Source: Labrenzia sp. THAF82 (GTDB lineage Bacteria > Pseudomonadota > Alphaproteobacteria > Rhizobiales > Stappiaceae). Taken from it: a stretch of DNA of 64,000 nucleotides. The stretch is taken from positions 2,942,501 through 3,006,500 of the forward strand of contig NZ_CP045354.1 in NCBI RefSeq assembly GCF_009363435.1. Reading direction: 5' to 3'. The notes below the pieces were generated by a model, which was not told where the DNA came from, ran no database searches, and worked only from the letters and a program-made list of their open reading frames with translations. A program made the translations under genes and the position numbers. Below are positions 52,798-60,996 of the stretch, in pieces (the first letter of the stretch is position 1; every line of letters starts with the position of its first letter).

Positions 52798-53616
52798 TCA
52801 GTTCCGGCTTTCATTTGAAGACTTTACGGTCGGATCGGCTGAACAGCTTGGATTTTTTAGAAGGTCCTGCCACTCCAGAAAAGGGACGATAACGGACCGT
52901 TCCTCGTTGAGTTTTGCTGACATGACGCCCGCAACCCTTGGACCGTTTGCTGTTTCCACAAGGAAGGGTCCACCAGATGCGCCACTTTCTGAAGGGCAAT
53001 TGGTAACCCAACTATCCTCTCTTGTTCCAAGGACTTTGCAGTCTTTCACCAACGTTGGCAGATACCGTCGGCTTCGACGATACCCAGCGGATTGAAAGCG
53101 TGTTTCTTTTGAAAGTGTTTTCGCGTCGGCGATCTCAAGAGGGGCTATCGGGCGAAGGTCGCTCTTTTGTTTCAGCACGATGAGGCCGATATCATTTCGA
53201 ACATCGCGCAGCCGTGGCTGTTTCTTGGGCTGATAGTCTTTTGCAGTTATGAGGCAAGCAGCCTCCAACCTCGCTGCAAATTGATCCCGGCGTACACCCG
53301 CGATGAACAATACGTCTTTGGTAGGAAAGAGCTTGAGCGTTCGCTTGTTGTAAAAGCAATGTGCGGCCGTGAGGACGATGTTGGGTGCAATCAAGGTACC
53401 TGTGCACATGGAGGTGGTTCTGTGTCCGGCAACATTGACCCGCCCTATGGAAGGCCAGGGGTCTTCCGTGCTGTCGACAACCTCCAGCCTTTGTTCCGTT
53501 TGTGCAAGTGCAACTGGCACGGCAAGGCAGATGGCAGCCAAAGGGGCAGATGCAAATCGAATGAGCCGGCACGGATTGTGAAGCGCGGTGAAAATCCGCA
53601 CGAAAAGTCTTGTCAT
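52798..53616 (-). CDS. Secreted trypsin-like serine protease
   Basis: 272 residues. ATG 53616 (MTRLFVRIFTALHNPCRLIR) has agga upstream and is followed by a signal peptide ending near VPVALAQT. The trypsin triad is complete: His in VLTAAHCFYN near residue 82, Asp in VRNDIGLIVLKQ near 150 and Ser in SESGASGGPFLVE near 225. Cysteines flank the active site as in secreted S1 proteases. It will act outside the cytoplasm; target unknown. It lies downstream of phnX in the same direction, after a 178-bp gap. Confidence 0.9.
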   Translation of the reverse strand: MTRLFVRIFTALHNPCRLIRFASAPLAAICLAVPVALAQTEQRLEVVDSTEDPWPSIGRVNVAGHRTTSMCTGTLIAPNIVLTAAHCFYNKRTLKLFPTKDVLFIAGVRRDQFAARLEAACLITAKDYQPKKQPRLRDVRNDIGLIVLKQKSDLRPIAPLEIADAKTLSKETRFQSAGYRRSRRYLPTLVKDCKVLGTREDSWVTNCPSESGASGGPFLVETANGPRVAGVMSAKLNEERSVIVPFLEWQDLLKNPSCSADPTVKSSNESRN

Positions 53617-53794
53617 GATAGATCCTGTTCGAGGACATCTTGGACAAGACGCCTTAACGGGACTTGAATTCAAACCGCGCGGTTCCTTTTTCAGAAGCAT
53701 CTTGCGATTGCGACCCCTCGCTCAGGGCCTGGCTGTGCTGCCGCCAAGAGGCGCGAGCAGGATAGGCCTCGTCCCGCCGGAAGGGCCCGGGCAT

Positions 53795-54577
53795 TCATTC
53801 GCGTTCAAGGGCTTCAATCAAATCCGGCAAGTCCGCAACAGTATCAATCACATGGTCCGCGCCGGCGGCCTTCAGTTTTTCAGTTGCAGAGCGTCTTAAG
53901 GCCTCAACGTCGGCATCTGCCAAGTTGGCTAGCTGGTCCGGGGTCTTTCCCACATAGTTTCCAGACAAAGCAAGCCCGACCGTTACGCATCCGGCTGAAA
54001 CACCTTCAGCTATGCCAGGTACGGTATCGTCCACCTTTATGACCGCAGCTGGCGGATAGACCACAAGATCAAGGAAACACTGATACATGCCCAGTGGACC
54101 CGGTCTTCCTTCAGTTAGGTCATCAGAGCACACCAGATTGTCTGGTTCATAACCTTGGCCGGCTGCCACGGGAAGAACCCGTTCCATAATTGAGCGCGTG
54201 TAGCCTGTGGTTGAGCCTATCTTGATGCCCTTCTTGCGAAGAGCCTTCACGACGTCGGCAGCGCCGGGGACGAGATCTGCGTAATCTGCCACGACCTCTT
54301 CGTTCATCGGGACAAAAACTTCATAGACCCTGTCGACATCAGCATCAGTTGGTACTTGGCCGAACCTGGTTTTCCACTGTGAGGCTATGTCAGGATCATC
54401 CATCATTGAGCGAATGTGATCCCACTTGGGTTGGCCCATGGGTTCACGTGCCTGTTCGACTGATGCGGTTATCCCAAAATGGTCAAATGCCTTGATGAAA
54501 ACACCCATTGGAGCAAAGGAACCGAAATCGATCATTGTGCCGGCCCAATCGAATACAACGGCTTTGAATTTGCTCAT
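53795..54577 (-). CDS. phnX: Phosphonoacetaldehyde hydrolase (phosphonatase)
   Basis: Cleaves the C-P bond of phosphonoacetaldehyde to acetaldehyde and phosphate; second step of 2-aminoethylphosphonate use. 260 residues of the HAD superfamily. The nucleophile Asp is in VVFDWAGTMIDFGS, the Schiff-base lysine in EPMGQPKWDHIRSMM near residue 53, and GSTTGYTRSIMERVLP, CSDDLTEGRPGP and VIKVDDTVPGIAEGVSAG complete the family. No phnW transaminase adjoins it; the upstream gene is an amidase. Confidence 0.93.
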   Translation of the reverse strand: MSKFKAVVFDWAGTMIDFGSFAPMGVFIKAFDHFGITASVEQAREPMGQPKWDHIRSMMDDPDIASQWKTRFGQVPTDADVDRVYEVFVPMNEEVVADYADLVPGAADVVKALRKKGIKIGSTTGYTRSIMERVLPVAAGQGYEPDNLVCSDDLTEGRPGPLGMYQCFLDLVVYPPAAVIKVDDTVPGIAEGVSAGCVTVGLALSGNYVGKTPDQLANLADADVEALRRSATEKLKAAGADHVIDTVADLPDLIEALERE

Positions 54578-54721
54578 GTCTTTTCCTGCGCTGCATGGGG
54601 CGGAAATGGTTCAGCCGCCAATGGTTGCCAACGATACTTTTCCGCGTTGCTGCCACCAGTCTTATTAGTCGTCTCATATGTCGTTGCTGCGACGGAAGCA
54701 GCCTTAGGTTTCCAGGACCCA

Positions 54722-56134
54722 TCATACGCCCAGATCAGCAATCGGGGCTCGAACCGTGCCGATCTGCTCCAAATGGTGCGCAACCCTCAACGCCAGGTCT
54801 TCCCGCCAGGCAGGCGCAATTATCTGAACGCCGATGGGCAGGTCTTCCCCATTCAGCCAAACTGGCACAGTGACTGCCGGAAGGCCGATGAAGGAAATTG
54901 GCTGGGTAAAGATACCGATGTTAGGGCGCGCAGGAACCGTTTCACCGTTGAGTGTGAAGGTCTTTGTACCTGAAGGAAGCGCTTGAAAAGGTGTTGCTGG
55001 CGCTATCAGAATGTCAATTTTGTCAAACAGACCACGCATCAAGTCGCGGAACCAGCTGCGAAAACGTTGAGCCTGTTGAACCCAGATCGCAGGCACCATT
55101 GTACCTGCCAGAAATCGGTCCCGTGTCTCCGGGTCAAAATCCTGTGGTCGTTCGCGGATCCGATTGAAATGTAGTGTCGATCCTTCCGCGGCAGTGATTA
55201 CATATGCTGCCGCCCGTGCCCTGGCTGTCTCTGGAATGTCGATTTCGTGGCTTGCCCCCAAGGCTTTGGCGACCAGATCAACAGCGTCGAGCGCAGCAGG
55301 CAGGAGATTTTCACGAAAGTAACCTCCCGCCACAGCTACTCTCAGCTGGTCGACGTTTTCGTTCAATCGTTGATGCGTTTCGATTTCCGGGTGGTTCGAC
55401 TGCGCAGGGTCGGCCCGATCGAGTCCCTGAAGCACATCAAATATCAGAGCGAGATCTTCGGCAGAGCGGGTGAGGGGGCCGAGGTGATCGAAACTTCCGA
55501 CAAACGGATAAGTTCCGGCCCGGCTCAACCTTCCATACGTAGGTTTCAGTCCGAAGAGGCCACAAAAGGAGGCAGGCACCCGAATGGACCCATTCGTGTC
55601 TGAACCCATCGCGAACGGAACGATGCCCGATGCCGTTGCAGCTGCGGACCCTGAAGATGAGCCTCCTGTCATGTGGGCGGTGTTGTGCGGGTTCACGCAG
55701 TTGCCATCATGCGCATTTTCACCGGTGAAATCGTAGGCATACTCTCCCATATGCGTTGCCCCAACGAGGACGGCGCCAGCAGATTGAAGTTTGTTGACGA
55801 GCGTTGCGTCCGCGCTTGCGGGTGAATTTTCTTGCGTAATTTTTGCGCCGGCTCGTGTGGTTATGCCTTTGATGTCGTATAGATTTTTGACGGCGTAGGG
55901 TACACCCGCGAGCGGCAAATCTGCGCCGGACTGAATGGCGTCATCAACGTTTCTGGCCTCGGCAAGCGCGCGTTCCGGCGTGGTATCCGTGAATGCGTTT
56001 ATCTTGGGGTTCAGGACATCAAGGTCCTCTAGTGCGGTATGGGCAACTTCAAGAGCCTTGATGTTGCCGGCTGATACCTCAGCAGCAATCTGGGCTGCCG
56101 ACCAGGAACGCAAGGCTTGAGGGTCAACACTCAT
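54722..56134 (-). CDS. AtzE-family amidase
   Basis: Amidase-signature enzyme of 470 residues. The Ser-cisSer-Lys elements are in [10 protein letters not shown] near residue 82 (Lys), [16 protein letters not shown] near 155, and [20 protein letters not shown] near 180. The preceding 61-residue DUF4089 protein overlaps it by four bases (ATGA), which identifies the AtzE/AtzG type; characterised AtzE hydrolyses 1-carboxybiuret and needs AtzG. The natural substrate here is unknown and need not be triazine-derived. phnX follows on the same strand after 144 bp. Confidence 0.88.
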   Translation of the reverse strand: MSVDPQALRSWSAAQIAAEVSAGNIKALEVAHTALEDLDVLNPKINAFTDTTPERALAEARNVDDAIQSGADLPLAGVPYAVKNLYDIKGITTRAGAKITQENSPASADATLVNKLQSAGAVLVGATHMGEYAYDFTGENAHDGNCVNPHNTAHMTGGSSSGSAAATASGIVPFAMGSDTNGSIRVPASFCGLFGLKPTYGRLSRAGTYPFVGSFDHLGPLTRSAEDLALIFDVLQGLDRADPAQSNHPEIETHQRLNENVDQLRVAVAGGYFRENLLPAALDAVDLVAKALGASHEIDIPETARARAAAYVITAAEGSTLHFNRIRERPQDFDPETRDRFLAGTMVPAIWVQQAQRFRSWFRDLMRGLFDKIDILIAPATPFQALPSGTKTFTLNGETVPARPNIGIFTQPISFIGLPAVTVPVWLNGEDLPIGVQIIAPAWREDLALRVAHHLEQIGTVRAPIADLGV

Positions 56135-56316
56135 GGACGAAACACCGGTGCCGCTTCGATGTCATCTTCCAGAGGAAACTCCAGAACGGACTGTGCAGCT
56201 TTTTCAATTGCAGTTATGTGCATTTTAACGACGGGACGCCAATCAACCTCAATCGTAAGGTCAAGGGTTTGCTCCATGTGAGCAACGTGGTCATCGGCTT
56301 GAAATGGCTTCGACAT
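56131..56316 (-). CDS. AtzG-like DUF4089 protein
   Basis: 61-residue acidic helical protein (HVAHMEQTLDLTIEVDWRPV, VVKMHITAIEKAAQSVLEFP) of the DUF4089 family. AtzG-type partners form a complex with AtzE and are related to the GatC subunit of transamidosome amidotransferases. The 4-bp overlap with the amidase start shows translational coupling. It is short, but the context makes the call firm. Confidence 0.85.
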   Translation of the reverse strand: MSKPFQADDHVAHMEQTLDLTIEVDWRPVVKMHITAIEKAAQSVLEFPLEDDIEAAPVFRP

Positions 56317-56645
56317 GGTACAGTCCCGATCCTGTCAACAAATACAGGGTGCATCATTCAAAGACTGCCTTGTTCTGTCCAGCGGAGATTGGATGAACAA
56401 GTGAAAGAAAGTGTCTTTTGAAATTCCTATTGCGTATGAAGACAGGCTTTGGGTCATTTGCGCCCTCACTTTTTGAGAGTGGTACCCTTTTATTGGGAAC
56501 TCCTGTCGGCTAGGCTTTGTGAGGCGCAATTGGTTCTCTTGCGGGAACAGGCGTATTTGGGGCAATTTTGATTGAGCCGGTCAATCGTTTTATTTAGTAG
56601 GCTCAAAACTTTGCATTGATTTCTTCATCCTCTTTAGGAGGAGCA
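56317..56645. other. Divergent intergenic region, atzG-like / cyoA
   Basis: 329 bp. Near the cyoA side lies GATTGA (56570-56575), GCCGG, TCAATC (56581-56586), a perfect inverted repeat about 60 bp before the cyoA start. No FNR, CRP or other named box is clearly matched. The rest carries no recognisable gene. Confidence 0.5.
56570..56586. promoter_or_regulatory. Palindrome upstream of cyoA
   Basis: GATTGA and TCAATC, six-base arms with a five-base spacer, 60-76 bp before the cyoA start. A plausible operator for an oxygen- or redox-dependent regulator of the oxidase, but the protein is not identified. Confidence 0.4.
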
Positions 56646-57578
56646 ATGATTGAAGTGATTCCCGGCTGGGTGCGAAGCGGCGACTCGCGTTTTGTGAGCG
56701 CACGATTTTCGATCATATCGATCTTTTTATTGCTGTTGCTGAATGGTTGCACATTGTCTGATGCACCTGTGCTCTCACCCAAAGGACCAGTCGCACTCGC
56801 AGAACGGGATCTGCTTTTCACCGCCTTTGGGCTGATGATGATTGTTGCAATTCCGGCGATCTTGCTAACGCTTTATTTCGCATGGCGATACCGTGGATCG
56901 AACGAGACCTCCACCTACACTCCGAATTGGGAAGGGTCCTGGAAGATCGAAACCGTTGTCTGGCTTGTGCCCGCGGTTATCATCGTTGCACTGGGTACAC
57001 TTGTCTGGACATCAACACATAAGCTTGATCCGTACAAAGCCCTTGTTTCCGACAAACCGGCCTTCAAGGTGCAGGCGATTGCGCTCGATTGGAAATGGCT
57101 GTTTCTCTACCCCGAGCTTGGTCTGGCAAGTGTCAATGAACTGGCGTTTCCAGCTGACAGGCCTGTATCCATTGAAATCACGTCCGACACCGTAATGAAC
57201 TCGCTGATGATACCTGCCCTTGGTGGACAGATCTACGCGATGGCGGGCATGCGCTCCGAAATCAATCTCATGGCAGATGGTCCCGGCGTCTTCATGGGCC
57301 GAAATACCATGTATTCCGGTGACGGGTTCTCTGATCAACACTTCAAGGCTCACGCATTGAGCGAGGCGGATTTCCAGGCATGGCAGGGAAAGGCGTCCGA
57401 CATGGGCAAAGCGCTTGATGCGGGTGTTTATGCAGAGTTGCATAAGCAAAGCATTGCCGATCCCGTGAGTTACTTCAGCTCCTACGAGACCGACCTTTTC
57501 AGAACAATCATGAAGAAATATGCACCGGTGAGCACACCCCATCATCACGATGGCAGCAAGGAAGAGGGGGCTTCTTGA
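56646..57578 (+). CDS. cyoA: Cytochrome o ubiquinol oxidase subunit II
   Basis: Membrane subunit of the cytochrome bo3-type quinol oxidase, 310 residues. ATG 56646 has an ideal aggagg and opens a lipoprotein signal (FLLLLLNGC, lipidated Cys near residue 37). Two transmembrane helices ([37 protein letters not shown]) are followed by the cupredoxin domain ([20 protein letters not shown]). The quinol-oxidase type lacks the CuA ligands of cytochrome c oxidase, and none is visible here. First of four overlapping or adjacent cyo genes. Confidence 0.94.
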   Translation: MIEVIPGWVRSGDSRFVSARFSIISIFLLLLLNGCTLSDAPVLSPKGPVALAERDLLFTAFGLMMIVAIPAILLTLYFAWRYRGSNETSTYTPNWEGSWKIETVVWLVPAVIIVALGTLVWTSTHKLDPYKALVSDKPAFKVQAIALDWKWLFLYPELGLASVNELAFPADRPVSIEITSDTVMNSLMIPALGGQIYAMAGMRSEINLMADGPGVFMGRNTMYSGDGFSDQHFKAHALSEADFQAWQGKASDMGKALDAGVYAELHKQSIADPVSYFSSYETDLFRTIMKKYAPVSTPHHHDGSKEEGAS

Positions 57579-59620
57579 TGCTCGGGCGTCTGACCATTGA
57601 GGCTCTGCCGTTTTATTCCTGGGTTGCCATGGGCGGCGCATTTGTAACCGTTGCGGGCGGCGTTGCGGTCTTTCTGCTGATCACTTATCTGCGCGCCTGG
57701 AAAGTTCTATGGACTGACTGGCTAACAAGCGTCGATCACAAGAAGATCGGTATCATGTATGTCGTTCTGGCGCTTGTGATGCTGGTACGCGGCTTTGTCG
57801 ACGCGCTGATGATGCGGGCACAGCAGGCCATCGCGCTCAATAGCGAAGGTTATTTGCCGCCTGAGCATTTTGAACAGATTTTCTCGTCTCATGGCACCAT
57901 CATGATCTTTTTCGTGGCGATGCCCTTCCTGACAGGGTTGATCAACATCATCGTTCCGCAACAGATCGGGGCGCGGGATGTCGCCTTTCCGTTTTTGAAC
58001 TCCGTCAGTTTGTGGATGACTGCGGCAGGTGCCGCACTTGTGCTGGTCTCGCTGGTTGTTGGCAAGTTCTCGCAGGCGGGCTGGACAGGGTACCCGCCTT
58101 ATGCAGGCATTGAATACAGCCCAGGCGTCGGGGTGGACTACTGGCTTTGGGCGCTGATTGTCAGTGGTGTCGGCAGCACGCTGTCAGGCATCAACTTCAT
58201 TGTCACGATCGTCAAGAACCGCTGTCCCGGCATGACGTTCATGCGGATGCCCATGTTCACCTGGACAACGCTCTGCATTTCGATCCTGATTGCCTTTGCC
58301 TTTCCGGCCCTGACGGTGGTTGCTGCGCAGCTGACGCTGGATCGGACGCTCGGTTTCCACTTCTTCACCAATGGCGACGGCGGCAACATGATGATGTATG
58401 CCAACCTGCTTTGGATCTGGGGGCATCCGGAGGTTTATATTCTCATCCTTCCGGCATTTGGTATTTTCTCCGAGGTGGTGGCGACGTTTTCCCGCAAACG
58501 CCTTTTCGGCTACCCGTCGCTCGTCTATGCAACTGCGTGTATTGCGCTTTTGTCCTTTACCGTTTGGCTGCATCATTTTTTCACGATGGGATCCTCGGCC
58601 AATGTCAACGCGGTCTTCGGGATCGCCACGATGATCATTGCGGTGCCAACCGGGGTCAAAATCTTCGACTGGCTTTTCACCATGTTCCGGGGACGGATCG
58701 AGTTTCATCCCTCCATGGTGTTCACAATCGGCTTCATGGTGACGTTTGTTATAGGCGGCGTTACAGGCGTGCTCCTGGCTCTGCCTCCGGCCGACTACCT
58801 GATGCACAATTCAACCTTTCTGGTTGCTCATTTTCACAACATGCTGATCCCGGGGGCCCTGTTCGGCTATTTCGCCGGTCTGAACTATTGGTTCCCGAAA
58901 GCATTCGGTTTCAAGCTTGACCGCAAGTGGGGGATCCGGTCTTTCTGGTTCTGGCTTGTCGGCTTCTATCTCGCTTTCATGCCACTTTATGTACTCGGCT
59001 TCATGGGTATGAGCCGACGCATGGAGCACTATGCCGACCCGAACTGGCAACCTTATCTTGTTGTCGCAGCGCTTGGTGCAATTTGCGTTATGATCGGAAT
59101 TGCCTGCATCGCCATACAGCTGATCGTATCCGCAAGGAACTGGGGGTCTTCACGGGACATCACCGGTGATCCCTGGAATGGCAGAACGCTGGAATGGGCC
59201 ACCTCTTCACCGCCAGCGCCCTATAACTTTGCGATTATCCCTGATGTGCGCGACATTGATGCTTTTCACGATATGAAGATTCGTGGCACTGCTTATGCTC
59301 CATCTGCGCAGTACCAAGCCATTGTGATGCCGAAAAGCACGCCGCTGGGACCCATTCTCGGCGCTTTGGCGTTCGGGCTGGGGTTTGCCTTCGTCTGGTA
59401 TATCTGGTGGCTGGTGGCGCTTTGTTTTGTGCTTTCGCTTGTGTGTGTCGGCATAAGGGCCTGCGACGACAATTCCGACTTCGTTCTGTCGGCAGCAGAC
59501 GTCGCGAAAATCGAGAGAGCCCGGCTCGCACAGATATCATCGGCGGATCTACACGATATGCGAGACTTTGTGCCGTTGGGAGAAGCGTCGGGTGAAGCGC
59601 TGCCGGGGAGGGTGATGTGA
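57578..59620 (+). CDS. cyoB: Cytochrome o ubiquinol oxidase subunit I
   Basis: Catalytic subunit, about 680 residues with about 14-15 hydrophobic helices. Heme and CuB ligand regions: [20 protein letters not shown] near residue 108, [20 protein letters not shown] near 280, [13 protein letters not shown] near 330 and [20 protein letters not shown] near 415. It reduces oxygen and pumps protons. It overlaps cyoA through TGATG and cyoC through GTGA. Confidence 0.96.
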   Translation: MLGRLTIEALPFYSWVAMGGAFVTVAGGVAVFLLITYLRAWKVLWTDWLTSVDHKKIGIMYVVLALVMLVRGFVDALMMRAQQAIALNSEGYLPPEHFEQIFSSHGTIMIFFVAMPFLTGLINIIVPQQIGARDVAFPFLNSVSLWMTAAGAALVLVSLVVGKFSQAGWTGYPPYAGIEYSPGVGVDYWLWALIVSGVGSTLSGINFIVTIVKNRCPGMTFMRMPMFTWTTLCISILIAFAFPALTVVAAQLTLDRTLGFHFFTNGDGGNMMMYANLLWIWGHPEVYILILPAFGIFSEVVATFSRKRLFGYPSLVYATACIALLSFTVWLHHFFTMGSSANVNAVFGIATMIIAVPTGVKIFDWLFTMFRGRIEFHPSMVFTIGFMVTFVIGGVTGVLLALPPADYLMHNSTFLVAHFHNMLIPGALFGYFAGLNYWFPKAFGFKLDRKWGIRSFWFWLVGFYLAFMPLYVLGFMGMSRRMEHYADPNWQPYLVVAALGAICVMIGIACIAIQLIVSARNWGSSRDITGDPWNGRTLEWATSSPPAPYNFAIIPDVRDIDAFHDMKIRGTAYAPSAQYQAIVMPKSTPLGPILGALAFGLGFAFVWYIWWLVALCFVLSLVCVGIRACDDNSDFVLSAADVAKIERARLAQISSADLHDMRDFVPLGEASGEALPGRVM

Positions 59621-60225
59621 CCGATCTTTCTGCTGGCAACACTCTTTTGTTGGAAGAGGAAGAAAAGACTTCACTTGAAGCGCGAGAATTCGGGTTCTGG
59701 ATCTATTTGATGACAGATGCCGTCATTTTCGCGCTTCTGTTTGCCACGTATGCGGTGCTGGCGAATAACTCGGCAGCTGGCCCCACCTCCCAAGACGTGT
59801 TTGATCTTTCCCATACAGCGGGTGAAACGGCGCTTTTGCTGTTTTCTAGCCTCACTTTCGGGTTCGCGACCATTGCCATGACGCTCGGTCGGTCCGGGCG
59901 CGTTGTATTCTGGCTGATCATCACACTGCTGCTCGGCGTCTGTTTTTTGACCATGGAATTAGTTGAATTTCAGGGAATGCTCGAAAAAGGAGCGGGACCA
60001 GAGGTTAGTGGCTTCCTGTCTGCGTTTTTTACTCTTGTTGGGACACACGGACTTCACGTTGCCTTCGGGGCACTCGGAATCTGCGTAATGATTGGTCAGG
60101 TACTGATCAAGGGGCTGACTTTGCCGGTGCGATCTCGGCTCGTTCGCCTTGGTCTTTTCTGGCACTTCCTTGATATTGTCTGGATCGGGATTTTCTCGGT
60201 CGTCTATCTGCCCGGCGTGATGTGA
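59617..60225 (+). CDS. cyoC: Cytochrome o ubiquinol oxidase subunit III
   Basis: 202 residues, five hydrophobic helices; [20 protein letters not shown] near residue 30 and [20 protein letters not shown] near 145 match the family. Starts at GTG 59617, overlapping cyoB by four bases. Confidence 0.94.
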   Translation: MTDLSAGNTLLLEEEEKTSLEAREFGFWIYLMTDAVIFALLFATYAVLANNSAAGPTSQDVFDLSHTAGETALLLFSSLTFGFATIAMTLGRSGRVVFWLIITLLLGVCFLTMELVEFQGMLEKGAGPEVSGFLSAFFTLVGTHGLHVAFGALGICVMIGQVLIKGLTLPVRSRLVRLGLFWHFLDIVWIGIFSVVYLPGVM

Positions 60226-60235
60226 GGAAAACAAA

Positions 60236-60541
60236 ATGACCCCCGCGGCTGAACGCAGTTTGACCACTTACCTAATCGGCTTTGTTCTGGCAGTTGTTTT
60301 GACCGCTATTCCCTTTGCGGTCGTTTGGGGCGGGATTCTGGCTGGCCCTGCGGTCTATGTGGTAATCGCGATTGCTGCGGTACTGCAGGTGATGGTGCAT
60401 CTGGTTTTCTTCCTTCACCTGAATTTCAAATCCACACCCGCCGAAAATCTGTTTTTCCTGGCCTTCGCATCGGTGCTGATCATCATCATGGTAGGTGGCA
60501 GCCTTTGGATCATGACCGACTTGCACCACAGGATGATGTGA
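60236..60541 (+). CDS. cyoD: Cytochrome o ubiquinol oxidase subunit IV
   Basis: 101 residues with three helices (LIGFVLAVVLTAIPFAVVWG, VYVVIAIAAVLQVMVHLVFF, FLAFASVLIIIMVGGSLWIM). It begins 10 bp after cyoC with gaggaaaac upstream. Last of the cluster: cyoE (heme O synthase) does not follow. Confidence 0.93.
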   Translation: MTPAAERSLTTYLIGFVLAVVLTAIPFAVVWGGILAGPAVYVVIAIAAVLQVMVHLVFFLHLNFKSTPAENLFFLAFASVLIIIMVGGSLWIMTDLHHRMM

Positions 60542-60996
60542 AAGGCTGAATGGTGGAAATCACCTGCGCTTGGGCGGCTTGAATCGCTTATCGACTGTTT
60601 TTTAGCCGCTATCTCTACCTTTCAAAGGTATCAAGTCATTACTCATGTAATTTAGAGTAATGTTACAATACATTTCAATTGAATTCAATTTTAATAGAAT
60701 TAAATTCGTATTTCTCGAAATTCATGGTATGTTTTTCAAGTATTTATTTGAATGAAATCAAGGAAAAATGCGAGCAAGGTTAATAGATGATCGTCAGAAT
60801 TGTCGTATGCGACAAACTTGAAAACCGAGGTGGGCACTTAAAAATGATTTAAATATCAATTATTTGAAACCTTTTTTGACTTTGTCTCTGATCTGCTTTT
60901 CGGCCATGGCTTCCTCCCGCTGACCAAAATCACTTCAGCTTTTCTTTACACTTCAAATTCCTAGTAAATCTCTTCTTCTGCGGAGAGGTATTACTA
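60542..60996. other. A/T-rich intergenic region after the cyo operon
   Basis: 455 bp, markedly A/T-rich from about 60640 to 60880, unlike the flanking genes. It contains no cyoE and no terminator with a clear T-run. On the minus strand it holds a 15-codon open frame with an ideal ribosome site (60860-60907). The promoter of the gene starting at 60997 must lie here. Confidence 0.55.
60860..60907 (-). CDS. Candidate micro-ORF, 15 residues
   Basis: MAEKQIRDKVKKGFK, then TAA. Upstream GGGAGG is five to six bases from the ATG, a near-perfect Shine-Dalgarno site, in a region that otherwise lacks one. The peptide is basic and could be amphipathic. It is divergent from the gene at 60997. Chance occurrence cannot be excluded; no homologue is recalled. 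Confidence 0.3.
   Translation of the reverse strand: MAEKQIRDKVKKGFK

Noticed and set aside
49433..53616. Antiphage defence reading of the caspase and trypsin-like genes
   Set aside because: Both proteins carry signal peptides and would act outside the cytoplasm; no sensor, nuclease or NTPase partner is present.
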